NCBI GenBank assembly: GCA_017474455.1
Contig: JAFVHP010000011.1
Location: forward strand, 62,001 to 126,000
Reading direction: 5' to 3'
Length of the DNA: 64,000 bases
Origin: Lachnospiraceae bacterium
Lineage (GTDB): Bacteria > Bacillota > Clostridia > Lachnospirales > Lachnospiraceae
Both the position numbers and the translations under genes were made by a program. This document shows positions 32,597 to 41,850 of the stretch, in pieces. Within the stretch, counting starts at the first letter, position 1. Each line of letters begins with the position of its first letter. The notes beneath the pieces are model-generated. The model was not told the DNA's origin, made no database searches, and saw only the letters and a program-made list of their open reading frames with translations.

Positions 32597-35179
32597 ATGG
32601 CGGACAATATGCCCAGAAGAAGGCAAAAACGAGTAACCGGAGGAAGCGCCAACGTACATAAAAGAGGGGAAGGACTCGGAACCGGCAAGGTCGGATCCGG
32701 CAGCGGCCTGCCGCATACTTCCCAGACACCGCTGGGCACTGGCTCCCAGGGACCCAAGAGATCAGGCGGAGGAAGCCCTCTGCTCTACATTATCATCGCG
32801 GCGGTCGTTTTGCTTGGCGGCGGCGGTGGGTTAAGCACGCTGCTCGGGGGCGGGGGATCTTCCACGACTACGACCACAGCTCCGCAGGCGGTGACACAGC
32901 CCTATGACAACAGTTCAGCTTCAACAGGAGCAGGAACTTCAGTGCAGACGCCGTCAGTCACTTCGCAGGGAACTGCGGGCAGCAGCACATCATCAGCGGC
33001 TTCCGCATCTTCATCTGCCCAGCCGGCATCTTCCCAGGCCGGACTCGGGTCGTTCGGAAGCGGTACCCTCGGTGATCTTTCCTCCCTGTTCGGCGGCTTC
33101 GGGGCAAGCTCCCTGACACAGAGCAGCACCGGCTGGACGGAAGGGACGAACAATACGGGGAACCTGAACCGCAGTGTCGCGCCGGAAGCCAGGGAAAAGT
33201 TTACAAAGATCCTCGGAAACGGCAAAGACAAAGTCACGATCATGGTCTATATGTGCGGCACCGATCTTGAGAGCAAGAACGGTATGGCGACTGCTGACCT
33301 TAAGGAAATGGCTACGGCCAACAGGAATGACAATGTGAACATCCTGGTCTATACCGGCGGCTGCCGTGCATGGAAGATCCAGGGTATTTCGAACACATAC
33401 AACCAGATCTACCGCGTGGCGCAGGGCGGTCTGCAGCCTCTGGTTCAGAACGACGGAAACGGTGCGATGACGGATCCCAATACGCTTCTTAAGTTTATCA
33501 AGTGGGCGTCAGACAACTATCCGGCAAACCGTTACCATCTTATCTTCTGGGATCACGGCGGCGGCAGTATCAGCGGCTATGGTTACGACGAAAAGCAGCC
33601 CCGTTCGGGCTCCATGAATCTGGCGCAGATCAATTCCGCGCTCAAGGCTTCCGGCCTGAAGTATGACGTCATCGGTTTTGACGCCTGCCTGATGGCAACG
33701 ACCGAGACAGCGCTCATGCTGTCCCAGTACGCAGACTACATGATCGCTTCGGAAGAGATCGAACCCGGTACAGGCTGGTATTATACGAACTGGCTGACGG
33801 AACTGGCGGCCAATCCTTCCCTGCCGACACTGGATATCGGCAAGCGGATCATCGATGATTTTGTCGATGTATGCGCGAAGACGACAAGGGGCCAGTCGAC
33901 GACACTTTCACTGGTCGACCTTTCCGAGCTTGGACAGACAGTTCCTGCATCCCTGGCGGAGTTCGCCCAGGATACCAGCGAGCAGATCGAGAATAAAGAG
34001 TATAAAAATGTTGCGGACGCCCGTACTTCATCCAGGGAATTTGCCGCAGCCACCAGGATCGACCAGGTCGACCTTGTGGACCTTGCCAATAAGATCGGCA
34101 GCGAGGATTCCAAGGCGCTGGCCAGTTCGCTTCTTTCTGCCATCAAGTACAACCGTACGAGCGCAAATATGACGAATTCCTACGGCCTGTCCATCTATTT
34201 CCCTTATAAGAAGCTCTCTTCCGTGGATACAATGGTCAGCACTTACAAAGCCATCGGCCTGGATGACAGCTACGCGAAATGCATCCAGCAGTTCGCTACG
34301 GTAGAAGCGGGCAGCCAGTCCGTATCATCCCCCTTAGGCGCGGGCGGCAATCCTTTCCCCATGCTTTCGGGGAGCGGTTCCTATTCGTCTTCATCAGCGT
34401 CGTCGGACATGATCGGCCAGCTTATCGGATCACTCCTTTCCGGAAGCCTTGGCGGAGTCTCCGGGCTCGATGCATCCAATTCCGGCTTCCTTTCCGCCAG
34501 GACACTGGATGAAGAGACACTGGAATACTATCTGACCAATGACCAGATCGATCCGTCAGCCCTGTTCTTCTCCACAGATGAGGAAGGCAGGCACCTGATG
34601 CTCCTGTCCGACCAGCAGCGCCAGCTTATCAAACAGCTCGACCTGAACATGTATTACGATGACGGGGAAGGATATATCGACCTCGGCCTTGACAATACCT
34701 ATGAGTTCACGGAAGAAGGCGCCCTGATCGGGGATACGGACAGGACGTGGCTGAGCGTGGACGGCAGTGTTGTTGCGTATTACCATACCGGTACGGTGGA
34801 CGACGGTGAGAATTATACGATAACCGGCTATATCCCGGCGTTCCTTAACGGTGACAGGGTCGAACTGATCGTTGTATTCGACAACGAAAATCCTTACGGC
34901 TATATCGCCGGCGCCAGGTATGATTACCATGACGGGGAGACCGAAACGGCAGCGAAGTCGATGACAGAACTCGCCGAAGGCGATAAGATCGACTTCATCT
35001 GCGATTATTATTCATACAGCGGCGAGTACCAGGACTCCTATTACCTGGGCGAACAGTATACATACACTGGGCAGCCCGAGATCAGCAATATCGATCTGGG
35101 CAGCGGTAAAGTACTTGTGATGTACAGGATCACGGATATCTACGGCCAGACGTGGTACACGCCTGCTATTGAGCAGTGA
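32597..35179 (+). CDS. Membrane-anchored clostripain-family (C11) cysteine protease
   Basis: 860 residues. Residues 1-60 are basic and Gly/Ser-rich with no signal sequence, then a membrane helix (61-80, LLYIIIAAVVLL), so the bulk lies outside. After a Ser/Thr/Ala-rich linker (85-200) comes a clostripain-type domain: IMVYMCGTDLES, FWDHGGG with catalytic H320, and IGFDACLMAT with catalytic C364. Such proteases cleave after basic residues. A second Ser/Gly-rich linker around residues 575-640 leads to a C-terminal beta-rich domain of unknown use, with an aromatic-rich YDDGEGYIDLG segment. Self-cleavage in linkers is possible as in clostripain. GTGAGGAGAAT precedes ATG 32597. It heads a tight group with a DUF1934 protein and lipid kinase. 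Confidence 0.85.
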   Translation: MADNMPRRRQKRVTGGSANVHKRGEGLGTGKVGSGSGLPHTSQTPLGTGSQGPKRSGGGSPLLYIIIAAVVLLGGGGGLSTLLGGGGSSTTTTTAPQAVTQPYDNSSASTGAGTSVQTPSVTSQGTAGSSTSSAASASSSAQPASSQAGLGSFGSGTLGDLSSLFGGFGASSLTQSSTGWTEGTNNTGNLNRSVAPEAREKFTKILGNGKDKVTIMVYMCGTDLESKNGMATADLKEMATANRNDNVNILVYTGGCRAWKIQGISNTYNQIYRVAQGGLQPLVQNDGNGAMTDPNTLLKFIKWASDNYPANRYHLIFWDHGGGSISGYGYDEKQPRSGSMNLAQINSALKASGLKYDVIGFDACLMATTETALMLSQYADYMIASEEIEPGTGWYYTNWLTELAANPSLPTLDIGKRIIDDFVDVCAKTTRGQSTTLSLVDLSELGQTVPASLAEFAQDTSEQIENKEYKNVADARTSSREFAAATRIDQVDLVDLANKIGSEDSKALASSLLSAIKYNRTSANMTNSYGLSIYFPYKKLSSVDTMVSTYKAIGLDDSYAKCIQQFATVEAGSQSVSSPLGAGGNPFPMLSGSGSYSSSSASSDMIGQLIGSLLSGSLGGVSGLDASNSGFLSARTLDEETLEYYLTNDQIDPSALFFSTDEEGRHLMLLSDQQRQLIKQLDLNMYYDDGEGYIDLGLDNTYEFTEEGALIGDTDRTWLSVDGSVVAYYHTGTVDDGENYTITGYIPAFLNGDRVELIVVFDNENPYGYIAGARYDYHDGETETAAKSMTELAEGDKIDFICDYYSYSGEYQDSYYLGEQYTYTGQPEISNIDLGSGKVLVMYRITDIYGQTWYTPAIEQ

Positions 35180-35198
35180 GAGCGACCGGAGTACACCA

Positions 35199-35660
35199 TT
35201 GCTTGCATCGATTGAAATAGTCAGTACCCAGAGCGGTCCTGACGGTGAAACAGGTACGATCATCAGAAAGGCGGAGGGCGACTTCTGCCTTTCGTCTTCT
35301 GATGAGTTTTTGCTTTCCTATGACGAAGACTTGGGGGAAGAAGATACCGAAGGGACCATGCCCGGAGAAAAAGTGTGCTTGCATACGGACGCGGTCATGA
35401 ACAGGCATATGTGGAGAGTGACACGCAGCGGTGCGCTCGAATCCGATATGATGTTTATTCCCGGCCGCAGCTGTGACTGCGAATACAGGACTCCCTACGG
35501 CTGCGTCACACTGACGATCGACGACGTCCATATAACCATGCAGGAACAGAAAACGGATAACGGGCATTTCTATATTTTCGAGGCGGCATACCGGCTGCAG
35601 AAAGAGCAGTACTGCATCATGAAATACAAAGTCAGTCCTGACGGGGAGGAAGAGCCATGA
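35199..35660 (+). CDS. DUF1934 family protein
   Basis: 153 residues, a small beta-barrel-type protein without signal peptide. The alternating strand pattern with TPYGCVTLTIDDVHITM and the ending YRLQKEQYCIMKYKV match DUF1934 (YwiB-like), a lipocalin-like family of unknown function. TTG at 35199 is chosen because CCGGAGTACACCA precedes it and the remaining sequence starts as the family does; the same frame opens ten codons earlier at another TTG without a ribosome site. Its stop overlaps the lipid kinase start (ATGA), so the two are coupled. No role can be deduced. Confidence 0.75.
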   Translation: MLASIEIVSTQSGPDGETGTIIRKAEGDFCLSSSDEFLLSYDEDLGEEDTEGTMPGEKVCLHTDAVMNRHMWRVTRSGALESDMMFIPGRSCDCEYRTPYGCVTLTIDDVHITMQEQKTDNGHFYIFEAAYRLQKEQYCIMKYKVSPDGEEEP

Positions 35661-36637
35661 TCCATTTTATTGTCAATCCCAAAGGTGCTTCCGGGAAGAC
35701 CATGCGGATCTGGGAAAAGACAGAAGGCATGCTGAAGGAGCTGGATGCGGAATATCAGGTGCATTTTTCCGCACCGGATAACAGGATACCACAGATCTGC
35801 AGGAAACTCTGTGAGGACACACCGGATACTGTTGATATCGTGGTGCTCGGCGGGGACGGCAGCATGAATGATGCTGTCAACGGTATTACTGATTTTGAAA
35901 GGGTAAGGCTGGGGCTGATCCCGTCCGGATCCGGAAATGATATGGTCAGGGATATGGGGCTGCCGGACCTTAAAGAACTGGTGGAGAGGATCGCAGAGCA
36001 AAAAACGTACAGGACTGCTGACGTGGGAGAGCTCCTCTATTATCCTGCCGGAAGAAACGACAGCGCAGGACCTGTGCGAAGGCTGTTCAATGTCAGCTCC
36101 GGCGCGGGGTTCGATGCCGCGATCTGTGTAGACGTCGACAGATCAAAAGCGAAAGAGATCTTCAACAGACTGGGGATAGGGAAGCTGATCTATCTGTTTG
36201 TCGCTGTCCGTCAGATATTCACAATGCGGCCCTGCAAAATGACACTGGAAGGAAATATCAGGGATGTGATGACCGGCAGGGAAGAAACTTATACGGAAGA
36301 CAGACCGCTCGTTTTTGAAAAGGCCATGTTCGCAGCCACCATGAACCACCAGTATGAAGGAGGCGGCTTCCAGTTCTGCCCTGATGCGTCAGCGGAAGAC
36401 GGGATGCTGGATATCTGCCTGCCTGACGGCCTGGGCGTCGCGGATTTCTTCAAACTTTTCCCGAAAGCGGCAAAAGGCAGGCATATCGGAAGCGAGGGCA
36501 TCCACATACTGAGGACTTCACGGTTAAGGATCCGCTGTTCTTCGCCGATCTGGATCCATACTGACGGGGAAGTCTGCGGCGAATCGTGCGACCTGACGGT
36601 CGGTATTGCTGCCGGGAAACTGAGGCTCCTGGTTTGA
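35657..36637 (+). CDS. Diacylglycerol-kinase-like lipid kinase (YegS/DagK type)
   Basis: 326 residues. The DAGK catalytic fold is shown by the start IHFIVNPKGASGKTMRIWEK, the glycine-rich nucleotide site IVVLGGDGSMNDAVNGI, and GLIPSGSGNDMVRDMGLP. The C-terminal half has DGMLDICLPDG and the final beta domain with WIHTDGEVCGESC. It phosphorylates diacylglycerol or a related lipid at the cytoplasmic face of the membrane, recycling lipid left from wall or teichoic acid synthesis. It overlaps the DUF1934 gene and is followed at 26 bases by an LCP ligase, a context that supports envelope work. A ribosome site GAGGAAGAGCC precedes ATG. Confidence 0.9.
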   Translation: MIHFIVNPKGASGKTMRIWEKTEGMLKELDAEYQVHFSAPDNRIPQICRKLCEDTPDTVDIVVLGGDGSMNDAVNGITDFERVRLGLIPSGSGNDMVRDMGLPDLKELVERIAEQKTYRTADVGELLYYPAGRNDSAGPVRRLFNVSSGAGFDAAICVDVDRSKAKEIFNRLGIGKLIYLFVAVRQIFTMRPCKMTLEGNIRDVMTGREETYTEDRPLVFEKAMFAATMNHQYEGGGFQFCPDASAEDGMLDICLPDGLGVADFFKLFPKAAKGRHIGSEGIHILRTSRLRIRCSSPIWIHTDGEVCGESCDLTVGIAAGKLRLLV

Positions 36638-36663
36638 TCAGGCGCCGGATGAGGAAATGAACT

Positions 36664-38037
36664 ATGCCAAAGCTGCATTGGGATGATGAAGAACCGGAAC
36701 TGGACGAGATCGCCGGGGCGGACGATATCAATGATCTTGCCGGAATGGATGAACTGGAAGATTTTGAGACATATGAAGAATTCGCCGCCTATATGAAAGG
36801 TGTCCAGGCAGGCCGGCGGCAGAGCCGGGAAAAAAGAGTATTCCATCAGGAAGAGGACAATGTAAGGGATATCTATGACGTTTCGGATTCCCGCTGGGAG
36901 CGGGATGAAGAAAGAGGGCGTCTCCATCCGGAAAAAAAGAAGGATGCCGCAGCCGGTAACGGAAAGATAAAGGCAGATAAGAAAAAAGCAGATAAGAAAA
37001 AAGCCGGAAAACATTTCAGCTTCGGGCTTTTTGTGCTTGTCATACTGCTCATCGCCGCCGCCGCGGGAGGGTTCTGGCTTTACAGAATGTTCTCCGGTAT
37101 TCAGACCGTATCTTCACCTGCCGCTTTTTCCCGGCGTCTGAAGGAGAACGCCAATGAAAAAACAGCAGGCGATCCGTTCATGACCGGTTATACCAATATT
37201 GCCCTGTTCGGAGTGGATTCCAGGGATAATGAGCTATTGTCCGGCGACAACCGTTCGGACATCATCATGATCATGTCTCTGAACAATCTCGACGGAAGCT
37301 GCAGACTGCTTTCGCTCTACAGGGATACTTATCTGAATATCGGGGATGATGTTTACACCAAATGCAATGCTGCCTATGCTTACGGCGGGCCGGAGCAGGC
37401 TGTGCAGATGCTTAATGTAAACCTCGATCTTTCCATCACGGATTTTGTTACGATCGGATTCGGCGGCCTGGCTGACCTTATAGACTGCGTGGGCGGTGTG
37501 GTGATCGATGTCGCTGAAGATGAAGTCCACGGGATCAATGATTATGAGAGCACCATGGCAGAGGAGCTGGGCAGGGAGTATGTCCCCATTGCAGGGCCGG
37601 GCAGGCAGACACTGACCGGTCTCCAGGCTGTCGCATACTGCCGTATCCGCTACACGGCGGGAGATGATTACAAAAGGACACAAAGGCAGCGGGAAGTACT
37701 TATGCAGACGATCTCAAAGGTAAAGCATGCTTCCCCTGAGATGATAAAAAGCATTTCGGATAAGATGTTCAAAGAAGTGGCGACATCCGTAACACCTGGG
37801 GAGGGAGTCCTTCTGGCTCTCCAGATCCTCAGAATGGATATCGGCGAAACAGGCGGTTTCCCGGCTCAGGAATACCGTACCACGGGTATCGTCAACGGAC
37901 AGGACTGTATCATTCCCGTCACGCTTGAACAGAATGTCGTATGGCTCCATTCCTATCTCTTCGGCGATACGGCTTATGAAGTTTCGGACAGGGTCAGACA
38001 GATCAGTGAACAGATCAGGTCGAATACTGGGCGGTGA
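36664..38037 (+). CDS. LytR-CpsA-Psr (LCP) family wall-polymer ligase
   Basis: 457 residues. The N-terminal 110 residues are very acidic then lysine-rich (KADKKKADKKKAGK), followed by one membrane helix (about 120-140). The extracellular LCP domain begins YTNIALFGVDSRDN and includes RSDIIMIMSLN, LSLYRDTYLNIG and the later TGLQAVAYCRIRYTAGDDYK with the conserved arginines. LCP enzymes transfer undecaprenyl-linked polymers onto peptidoglycan. The unusually long charged cytoplasmic region (over 100 residues) is a notable addition and may bind other proteins. GAGGAAATGAACT precedes ATG. The following 100 bases contain a promoter for metY. Confidence 0.9.
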   Translation: MPKLHWDDEEPELDEIAGADDINDLAGMDELEDFETYEEFAAYMKGVQAGRRQSREKRVFHQEEDNVRDIYDVSDSRWERDEERGRLHPEKKKDAAAGNGKIKADKKKADKKKAGKHFSFGLFVLVILLIAAAAGGFWLYRMFSGIQTVSSPAAFSRRLKENANEKTAGDPFMTGYTNIALFGVDSRDNELLSGDNRSDIIMIMSLNNLDGSCRLLSLYRDTYLNIGDDVYTKCNAAYAYGGPEQAVQMLNVNLDLSITDFVTIGFGGLADLIDCVGGVVIDVAEDEVHGINDYESTMAEELGREYVPIAGPGRQTLTGLQAVAYCRIRYTAGDDYKRTQRQREVLMQTISKVKHASPEMIKSISDKMFKEVATSVTPGEGVLLALQILRMDIGETGGFPAQEYRTTGIVNGQDCIIPVTLEQNVVWLHSYLFGDTAYEVSDRVRQISEQIRSNTGR

Positions 38038-38058
38038 GAAGAGGCTTACAGCAGGTGC

Positions 38059-38087
38059 TTACCATATTCCCGGTTATGAAGTACAAT
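38059..38087 (+). promoter_or_regulatory. Promoter of metY
   Basis: TTACCA (38059-38064), 17-base spacer, TACAAT (38082-38087), then a 49-base leader with CAGGAGG. No SAM riboswitch or T-box is visible. Confidence 0.6.
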
Positions 38088-38136
38088 AGAACAGCCGGAA
38101 GGCGATCAAATCAAATTCTTCAGGAGGATTCATCAG

Positions 38137-39411
38137 ATGAGACAGGAAACAAAATGTGTCCAGGCAGGGTATGTACCGGGTAACGGAGAGCCCAGGATGA
38201 TACCGATCATTCAGTCAACGACATTCAAATATGACACCAGCGAGGATATGGGCAAGCTGTTCGACCTGGAAGCCAGCGGATATTTTTATACCCGTCTCCA
38301 GAACCCTACGAATGATTACGTAGCTGCCAAGATCGCCGCGCTTGAGGGCGGGACCGCGGCCATGCTCACATCTTCAGGCCAGGCGGCTTCTTTCTTTTCA
38401 GTCTTTAATATAGCCGGGGCAGGTGATCACGTTGTTTCTTCTTCCACGATCTACGGGGGCACTTTCAACCTGTTCAATGTAACGATGCGCAGAATGGGCA
38501 TTGAGTTCACTTTTGTGGAACCGGACTGTTCCGACGAAGAACTCGAAGCGGCGTTCCGGCCGAATACAAAGGCTGTTTTCGGTGAAACGATCGCCAATCC
38601 GGCCCTGATCGTCCTTGATATTGAAAGGTTTGCGGCCGCGGCGCACAGACACGGCGTTCCGCTCATTATTGACAATACTTTTGCCACTCCGGTGAAATGC
38701 AGGCCGATCGAATGGGGAGCGGATATCGTAGTCCACTCCACGACCAAGTATATGGACGGTCATGACGCGGCAGTGGGCGGATGTATCGTCGATTCCGGGA
38801 ATTTTGACTGGATGGCGCATGCCGACAAGTTCCCCGGCCTTACCACACCGGATGAATCCTATCACGGGATCACTTACGCGGAACGTTTCGGACAGGGCGG
38901 CGCATATATAACAAAAGCGACTGCCCAGCTCATGAGAGACCTTGGTTCCATCCAGGCTCCCATGAACGCTTACCTGCTCAACCTCGGACTGGAGTCCCTG
39001 GCAGTCAGGATGGACAGGCATATCAGCAATGCGCAGAAAGTCGCCGAATTCCTTGAAGCGAATGAAAAAGTCGGCTGGGTCAATTATCCCGGACTGGTAT
39101 CAAATAAGTATTATGAGCGTGCCAGGAAGTATATGCCGGACGGGACCTGCGGCGTTATATCGTTCGGTGTGAAAGGCGGCAGGAAGGCAGCGGAAGCCTT
39201 CATGAAAGAGCTGAAGGTCGCCATAATCGCGACCCATGTAGCCGATGCGCATACCTGCGTCCTGCATCCCGCTTCATCCACACACAGGCAGATGTCCGAG
39301 GAAGAACTGACGGCAGCAGGCGTTCCTTCCGACCTGATCAGACTGTCGGTCGGCATCGAGAATGCGGACGACATCATCGAAGATCTGGCGCAGGCGCTCG
39401 ACAAGATCTGA
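38137..39411 (+). CDS. metY: O-acetylhomoserine sulfhydrylase/cysteine synthase family PLP enzyme
   Basis: 424 residues of the Cys/Met metabolism PLP family. IIQSTTFKYDTSED and YTRLQNPTNDYVAAKIAALE open the substrate site; LIIDNTFATPVKCRPIEWGA leads to the PLP lysine in VHSTTKYMDGHD. The product makes homocysteine from O-acetylhomoserine and sulfide, or cysteine from O-acetylserine; homologues do both. Length and motifs are normal. It has its own promoter and CAGGAGGATTC ribosome site. It converges on purC with a large palindrome between them. Cystathionine gamma-synthase-like activity cannot be excluded. Confidence 0.9.
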   Translation: MRQETKCVQAGYVPGNGEPRMIPIIQSTTFKYDTSEDMGKLFDLEASGYFYTRLQNPTNDYVAAKIAALEGGTAAMLTSSGQAASFFSVFNIAGAGDHVVSSSTIYGGTFNLFNVTMRRMGIEFTFVEPDCSDEELEAAFRPNTKAVFGETIANPALIVLDIERFAAAAHRHGVPLIIDNTFATPVKCRPIEWGADIVVHSTTKYMDGHDAAVGGCIVDSGNFDWMAHADKFPGLTTPDESYHGITYAERFGQGGAYITKATAQLMRDLGSIQAPMNAYLLNLGLESLAVRMDRHISNAQKVAEFLEANEKVGWVNYPGLVSNKYYERARKYMPDGTCGVISFGVKGGRKAAEAFMKELKVAIIATHVADAHTCVLHPASSTHRQMSEEELTAAGVPSDLIRLSVGIENADDIIEDLAQALDKI

Positions 39412-39426
39412 ACGATCTGTAAAAGC

Positions 39427-39604
39427 CCGGTGATGCGGGCAGGTTTGAACGATCCCGGAGTGTATGTGCTACTCGTTGCTTGGACGGCGTATAAAAACAG
39501 GAAGCTGAGTTTATTCAGCTTCCTGTTTTTGGCGTCCTATGCAACGCGAGCAAGCACATCCAAGCGAGAGCGCCTCCGGGATGTTTAACCTGCCCGCATC
39601 CCGG
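39427..39604. repeat. 178-bp imperfect palindrome between metY and purC
   Basis: Two near-mirror halves. The outer arms (CCGGTGATGCGGGCAGGTT and its complement) enclose CCCGGAG/CTCCGGG and a middle region sharing ATGTGCT, CTCG and GTTGC; the core is a perfect 16-pair terminator. The right half has about 13 extra bases (CAAGCGAGAGCGC). Overall it folds into one long hairpin, like a foldback or MITE-like element. Confidence 0.7.
39493..39530. terminator. Bidirectional terminator of metY and purC
   Basis: AAAAACAGGAAGCTGA, loop GTTTAT, TCAGCTTCCTGTTTTT. A and T runs on the two sides allow termination of both convergent genes. Confidence 0.9.
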
Positions 39605-39621
39605 AACTCTTATACTTATCT

Positions 39622-40485
39622 TCAGGCGCCTGTCAGCAGCGCGTATGCTTCTTCGTATTTGGCGATAGTCCGGTCGATCACATCCTGCGGAAGATCATAA
39701 TCGCAGTCAGGATTCGCCTTCAGATAATCGCGTACGTACTGTTTGTCAAAGGAAGGCTGGCTCTTGCCGGGCTCATATTCTGAAAGAGGCCAGAAACGGC
39801 TGGAATCCGGGGTGAGCATTTCATCGGCAAGCACTACGCTGCCTTCATCGTCCAGCCCGAATTCAAATTTGGTATCCGCGATGATGATGCCGTGGGAGAG
39901 CGCGTATTCCGCGCATTTCCGATACAGAGCCACAGTCAGGTCCCTCAGTGCCGTGGCATATTCTTCACCGCGGCCGGGATAGATCTTTTCAAGGACTTCA
40001 ATACTTTTTTCAAAACTGATGTTTTCGTCATGGTCACCGATCTCAGCCTTGGTGCTGGGCGTATATATGGGTTCGGGAAGCTTCTCACATTCCTTCAGGC
40101 CTTCCGGAAGCTTAATGCCGCATACCGTGCCGTTCTCTTTATAACTTGCCCAGCCGCTTCCGGTGATGTAACCGCGGACGATACATTCGATGGGGAGCAT
40201 GGTCAGCTTTTTGCAGAGCATGCTTCTGCCTTCAAATTCAGGTGTTCTGAAAAACTCCGGCATGTCGGCAGTGTCCGTGCTGATCATATGATTCCTGACG
40301 ATATTTTCGGTCAGGCCGAACCAGAATCTGGACATCTGGGTAAGGATCCTGCCTTTTCCGGGGACAAGGTTTTTTAGTATTACATCGAAAGCGGAGATCC
40401 TGTCGGTGGCGACCATAATGAGGCCTTCGCCGACATCATAGATCTCTCTGACCTTTCCTTCTTTGACCGGTGCGAATTTTTCCAT
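39622..40485 (-). CDS. purC: SAICAR synthetase
   Basis: 287 residues. Catalyses ATP-dependent joining of CAIR and aspartate, a step of de novo purine synthesis. Clear motifs: VKEGKVREIYDVGEGLIMVA at the N-terminus, DRISAFDVIL, IVRGYITGSGWASYKENGTV, and LADEMLTPDSSRFWP near the C-terminus. Start at 40485 (MEKFAPVKEG) is fixed by CGGAGGAAAGA; the longer frame to 40593 reads across the upstream region without a ribosome site. It stands alone here, apart from other pur genes. Normal length and active-site residues. Confidence 0.97.
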   Translation of the reverse strand: MEKFAPVKEGKVREIYDVGEGLIMVATDRISAFDVILKNLVPGKGRILTQMSRFWFGLTENIVRNHMISTDTADMPEFFRTPEFEGRSMLCKKLTMLPIECIVRGYITGSGWASYKENGTVCGIKLPEGLKECEKLPEPIYTPSTKAEIGDHDENISFEKSIEVLEKIYPGRGEEYATALRDLTVALYRKCAEYALSHGIIIADTKFEFGLDDEGSVVLADEMLTPDSSRFWPLSEYEPGKSQPSFDKQYVRDYLKANPDCDYDLPQDVIDRTIAKYEEAYALLTGA

Positions 40486-40650
40486 TCTTTCCTCCGTTCC
40501 GAAACACTTTGTGCATATTGACGATTTGGCGCAAAGGGGTTGACATTCAGTATTTGGGCAGGACAGCCTGTTTTTGCCCATTTCCACAGACATAATAACA
40601 CAGCTTCGGGACGATTGTTATCCCATGCTTTCCAAAACACTTGTTCTGTA

Positions 40651-40680
40651 TTGCCCGCCGTTTCAGCCTCAGATTATAAT
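40651..40680 (+). promoter_or_regulatory. Promoter of endonuclease/phosphatase-fold gene
   Basis: TTGCCC (40651-40656), 18-base spacer, perfect TATAAT (40675-40680). Confidence 0.6.
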
Positions 40681-40727
40681 TATTGCCATCAATATCGGGA
40701 ATGATTCATTACTTAGAAGGAAATAAT

Positions 40728-41816
40728 ATGAAGAATGCATTCAGGCGCGTATTAAAGGCGCTTATTATTATATTGTGTGTTATCGCCGCCGCCTTTGCGG
40801 CGCTGCTGGTCTTTTTGAGCGCGACAGAGTATAAGCCGCAGGATACGGAAAATATCGTCTCGGAGGGGATCGCTGATGCGTCCCTTCATTTAAAGAAAGA
40901 TGAGAAACTGAAGATCGTCAGCTGGAATATCGGATATGGTGCCCTTGGTGACAATGCCGACTTTTTCATGGACGGCGGACACCATGTCTATACTGCTTCC
41001 AGAGCCCGCGTTGCCGAAAATATGGAAGGGATCACTTCATTTCTTGATGAAGCACAGGCGGACTTTGTCTTTCTGCAGGAAGTCGACCTGGGTTCGTCCA
41101 GGTCATACGGGACGGACGAAAAACAGCTGATCGCGGATTCTCTTTCGGAAACAGGACAGATCTTCGAAAATGCCTTTGCGTATAATTTCAACGTGGCGTT
41201 CCTGCCTTATCCGCTGCCGCCTATCGGACGGGTCAGATCAGGCATAGTGACATTCACGTCATTCCCGTCCGCCGACAGCAGCCGCATCCAGCTGCCCATT
41301 TCATTCTCATGGCCTGTCCGCATGGCCAATCTGAAAAGATGCCTCCTTGTTACCCGGATACCGATCGAAGGAAGCGATAAGGAGCTGGTCCTGATCAACC
41401 TGCATCTGGAAGCATATGATTCCGGAGAAGGCAAGGAAAAGCAGACTGCAATTCTGGTCGATCTGCTTGACAGCGAGCTTTCAAAAGGCAATTATGTTAT
41501 TGCCGGCGGGGATTTTAACCAGATCTTCTCGGATATCGCAAATCCCTTCCCTGTTTATGAAGGCATGTGGCAGGCGGGCGTGATAGATACCGGATTGCTG
41601 CCGGATCAGCTCATACCGCTGATGGACGCTGCCTTCCCCAGCTGCAGGTCGCTTGATAAGGCTTACGAAGGCGCGGATCACGGAAGTTTCCAGTATTATA
41701 TCATTGACGGTTTCCTGGTATCCGATAATATTGAAGTATCACAGTTCCATACGGAAGACCTGAATTTCGTCAGCAGCGACCACAATCCTGTCGTGCTGGA
41801 ATTCACGCTCAGGTAA
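40728..41816 (+). CDS. Endonuclease/exonuclease/phosphatase-fold protein, membrane-anchored
   Basis: 362 residues. Residues 8-30 form a hydrophobic helix (LIIILCVIAAAFAALLVFL), so the enzyme is probably held outside the membrane. The EEP catalytic pattern is seen: KIVSWNIGYG, VFLQEVDLGS (metal glutamate), LINLHLEAYDSG, VIAGGDFNQIF and the final SSDHNPVVLEF with the catalytic histidine. Members of this type hydrolyse phosphodiesters in lipids, nucleotides or DNA; the substrate is unknown. AGAAGGAAATAAT precedes ATG 40728; an in-frame ATG at 40701 has no ribosome site. Its stop is followed by a hairpin and thyA. Confidence 0.85.
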   Translation: MKNAFRRVLKALIIILCVIAAAFAALLVFLSATEYKPQDTENIVSEGIADASLHLKKDEKLKIVSWNIGYGALGDNADFFMDGGHHVYTASRARVAENMEGITSFLDEAQADFVFLQEVDLGSSRSYGTDEKQLIADSLSETGQIFENAFAYNFNVAFLPYPLPPIGRVRSGIVTFTSFPSADSSRIQLPISFSWPVRMANLKRCLLVTRIPIEGSDKELVLINLHLEAYDSGEGKEKQTAILVDLLDSELSKGNYVIAGGDFNQIFSDIANPFPVYEGMWQAGVIDTGLLPDQLIPLMDAAFPSCRSLDKAYEGADHGSFQYYIIDGFLVSDNIEVSQFHTEDLNFVSSDHNPVVLEFTLR

Positions 41817-41820
41817 AATA

Positions 41821-41835
41821 TGCCGCTTCGCGGCA
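41821..41835 (+). promoter_or_regulatory. Small GC-rich hairpin before thyA
   Basis: TGCCGC-TTC-GCGGCA, six pairs, 15 bases before the thyA ATG. It may replace or hide a ribosome site, since no good one is seen. Confidence 0.45.
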
Positions 41836-41850
41836 GAATTGGCGGTTTTT

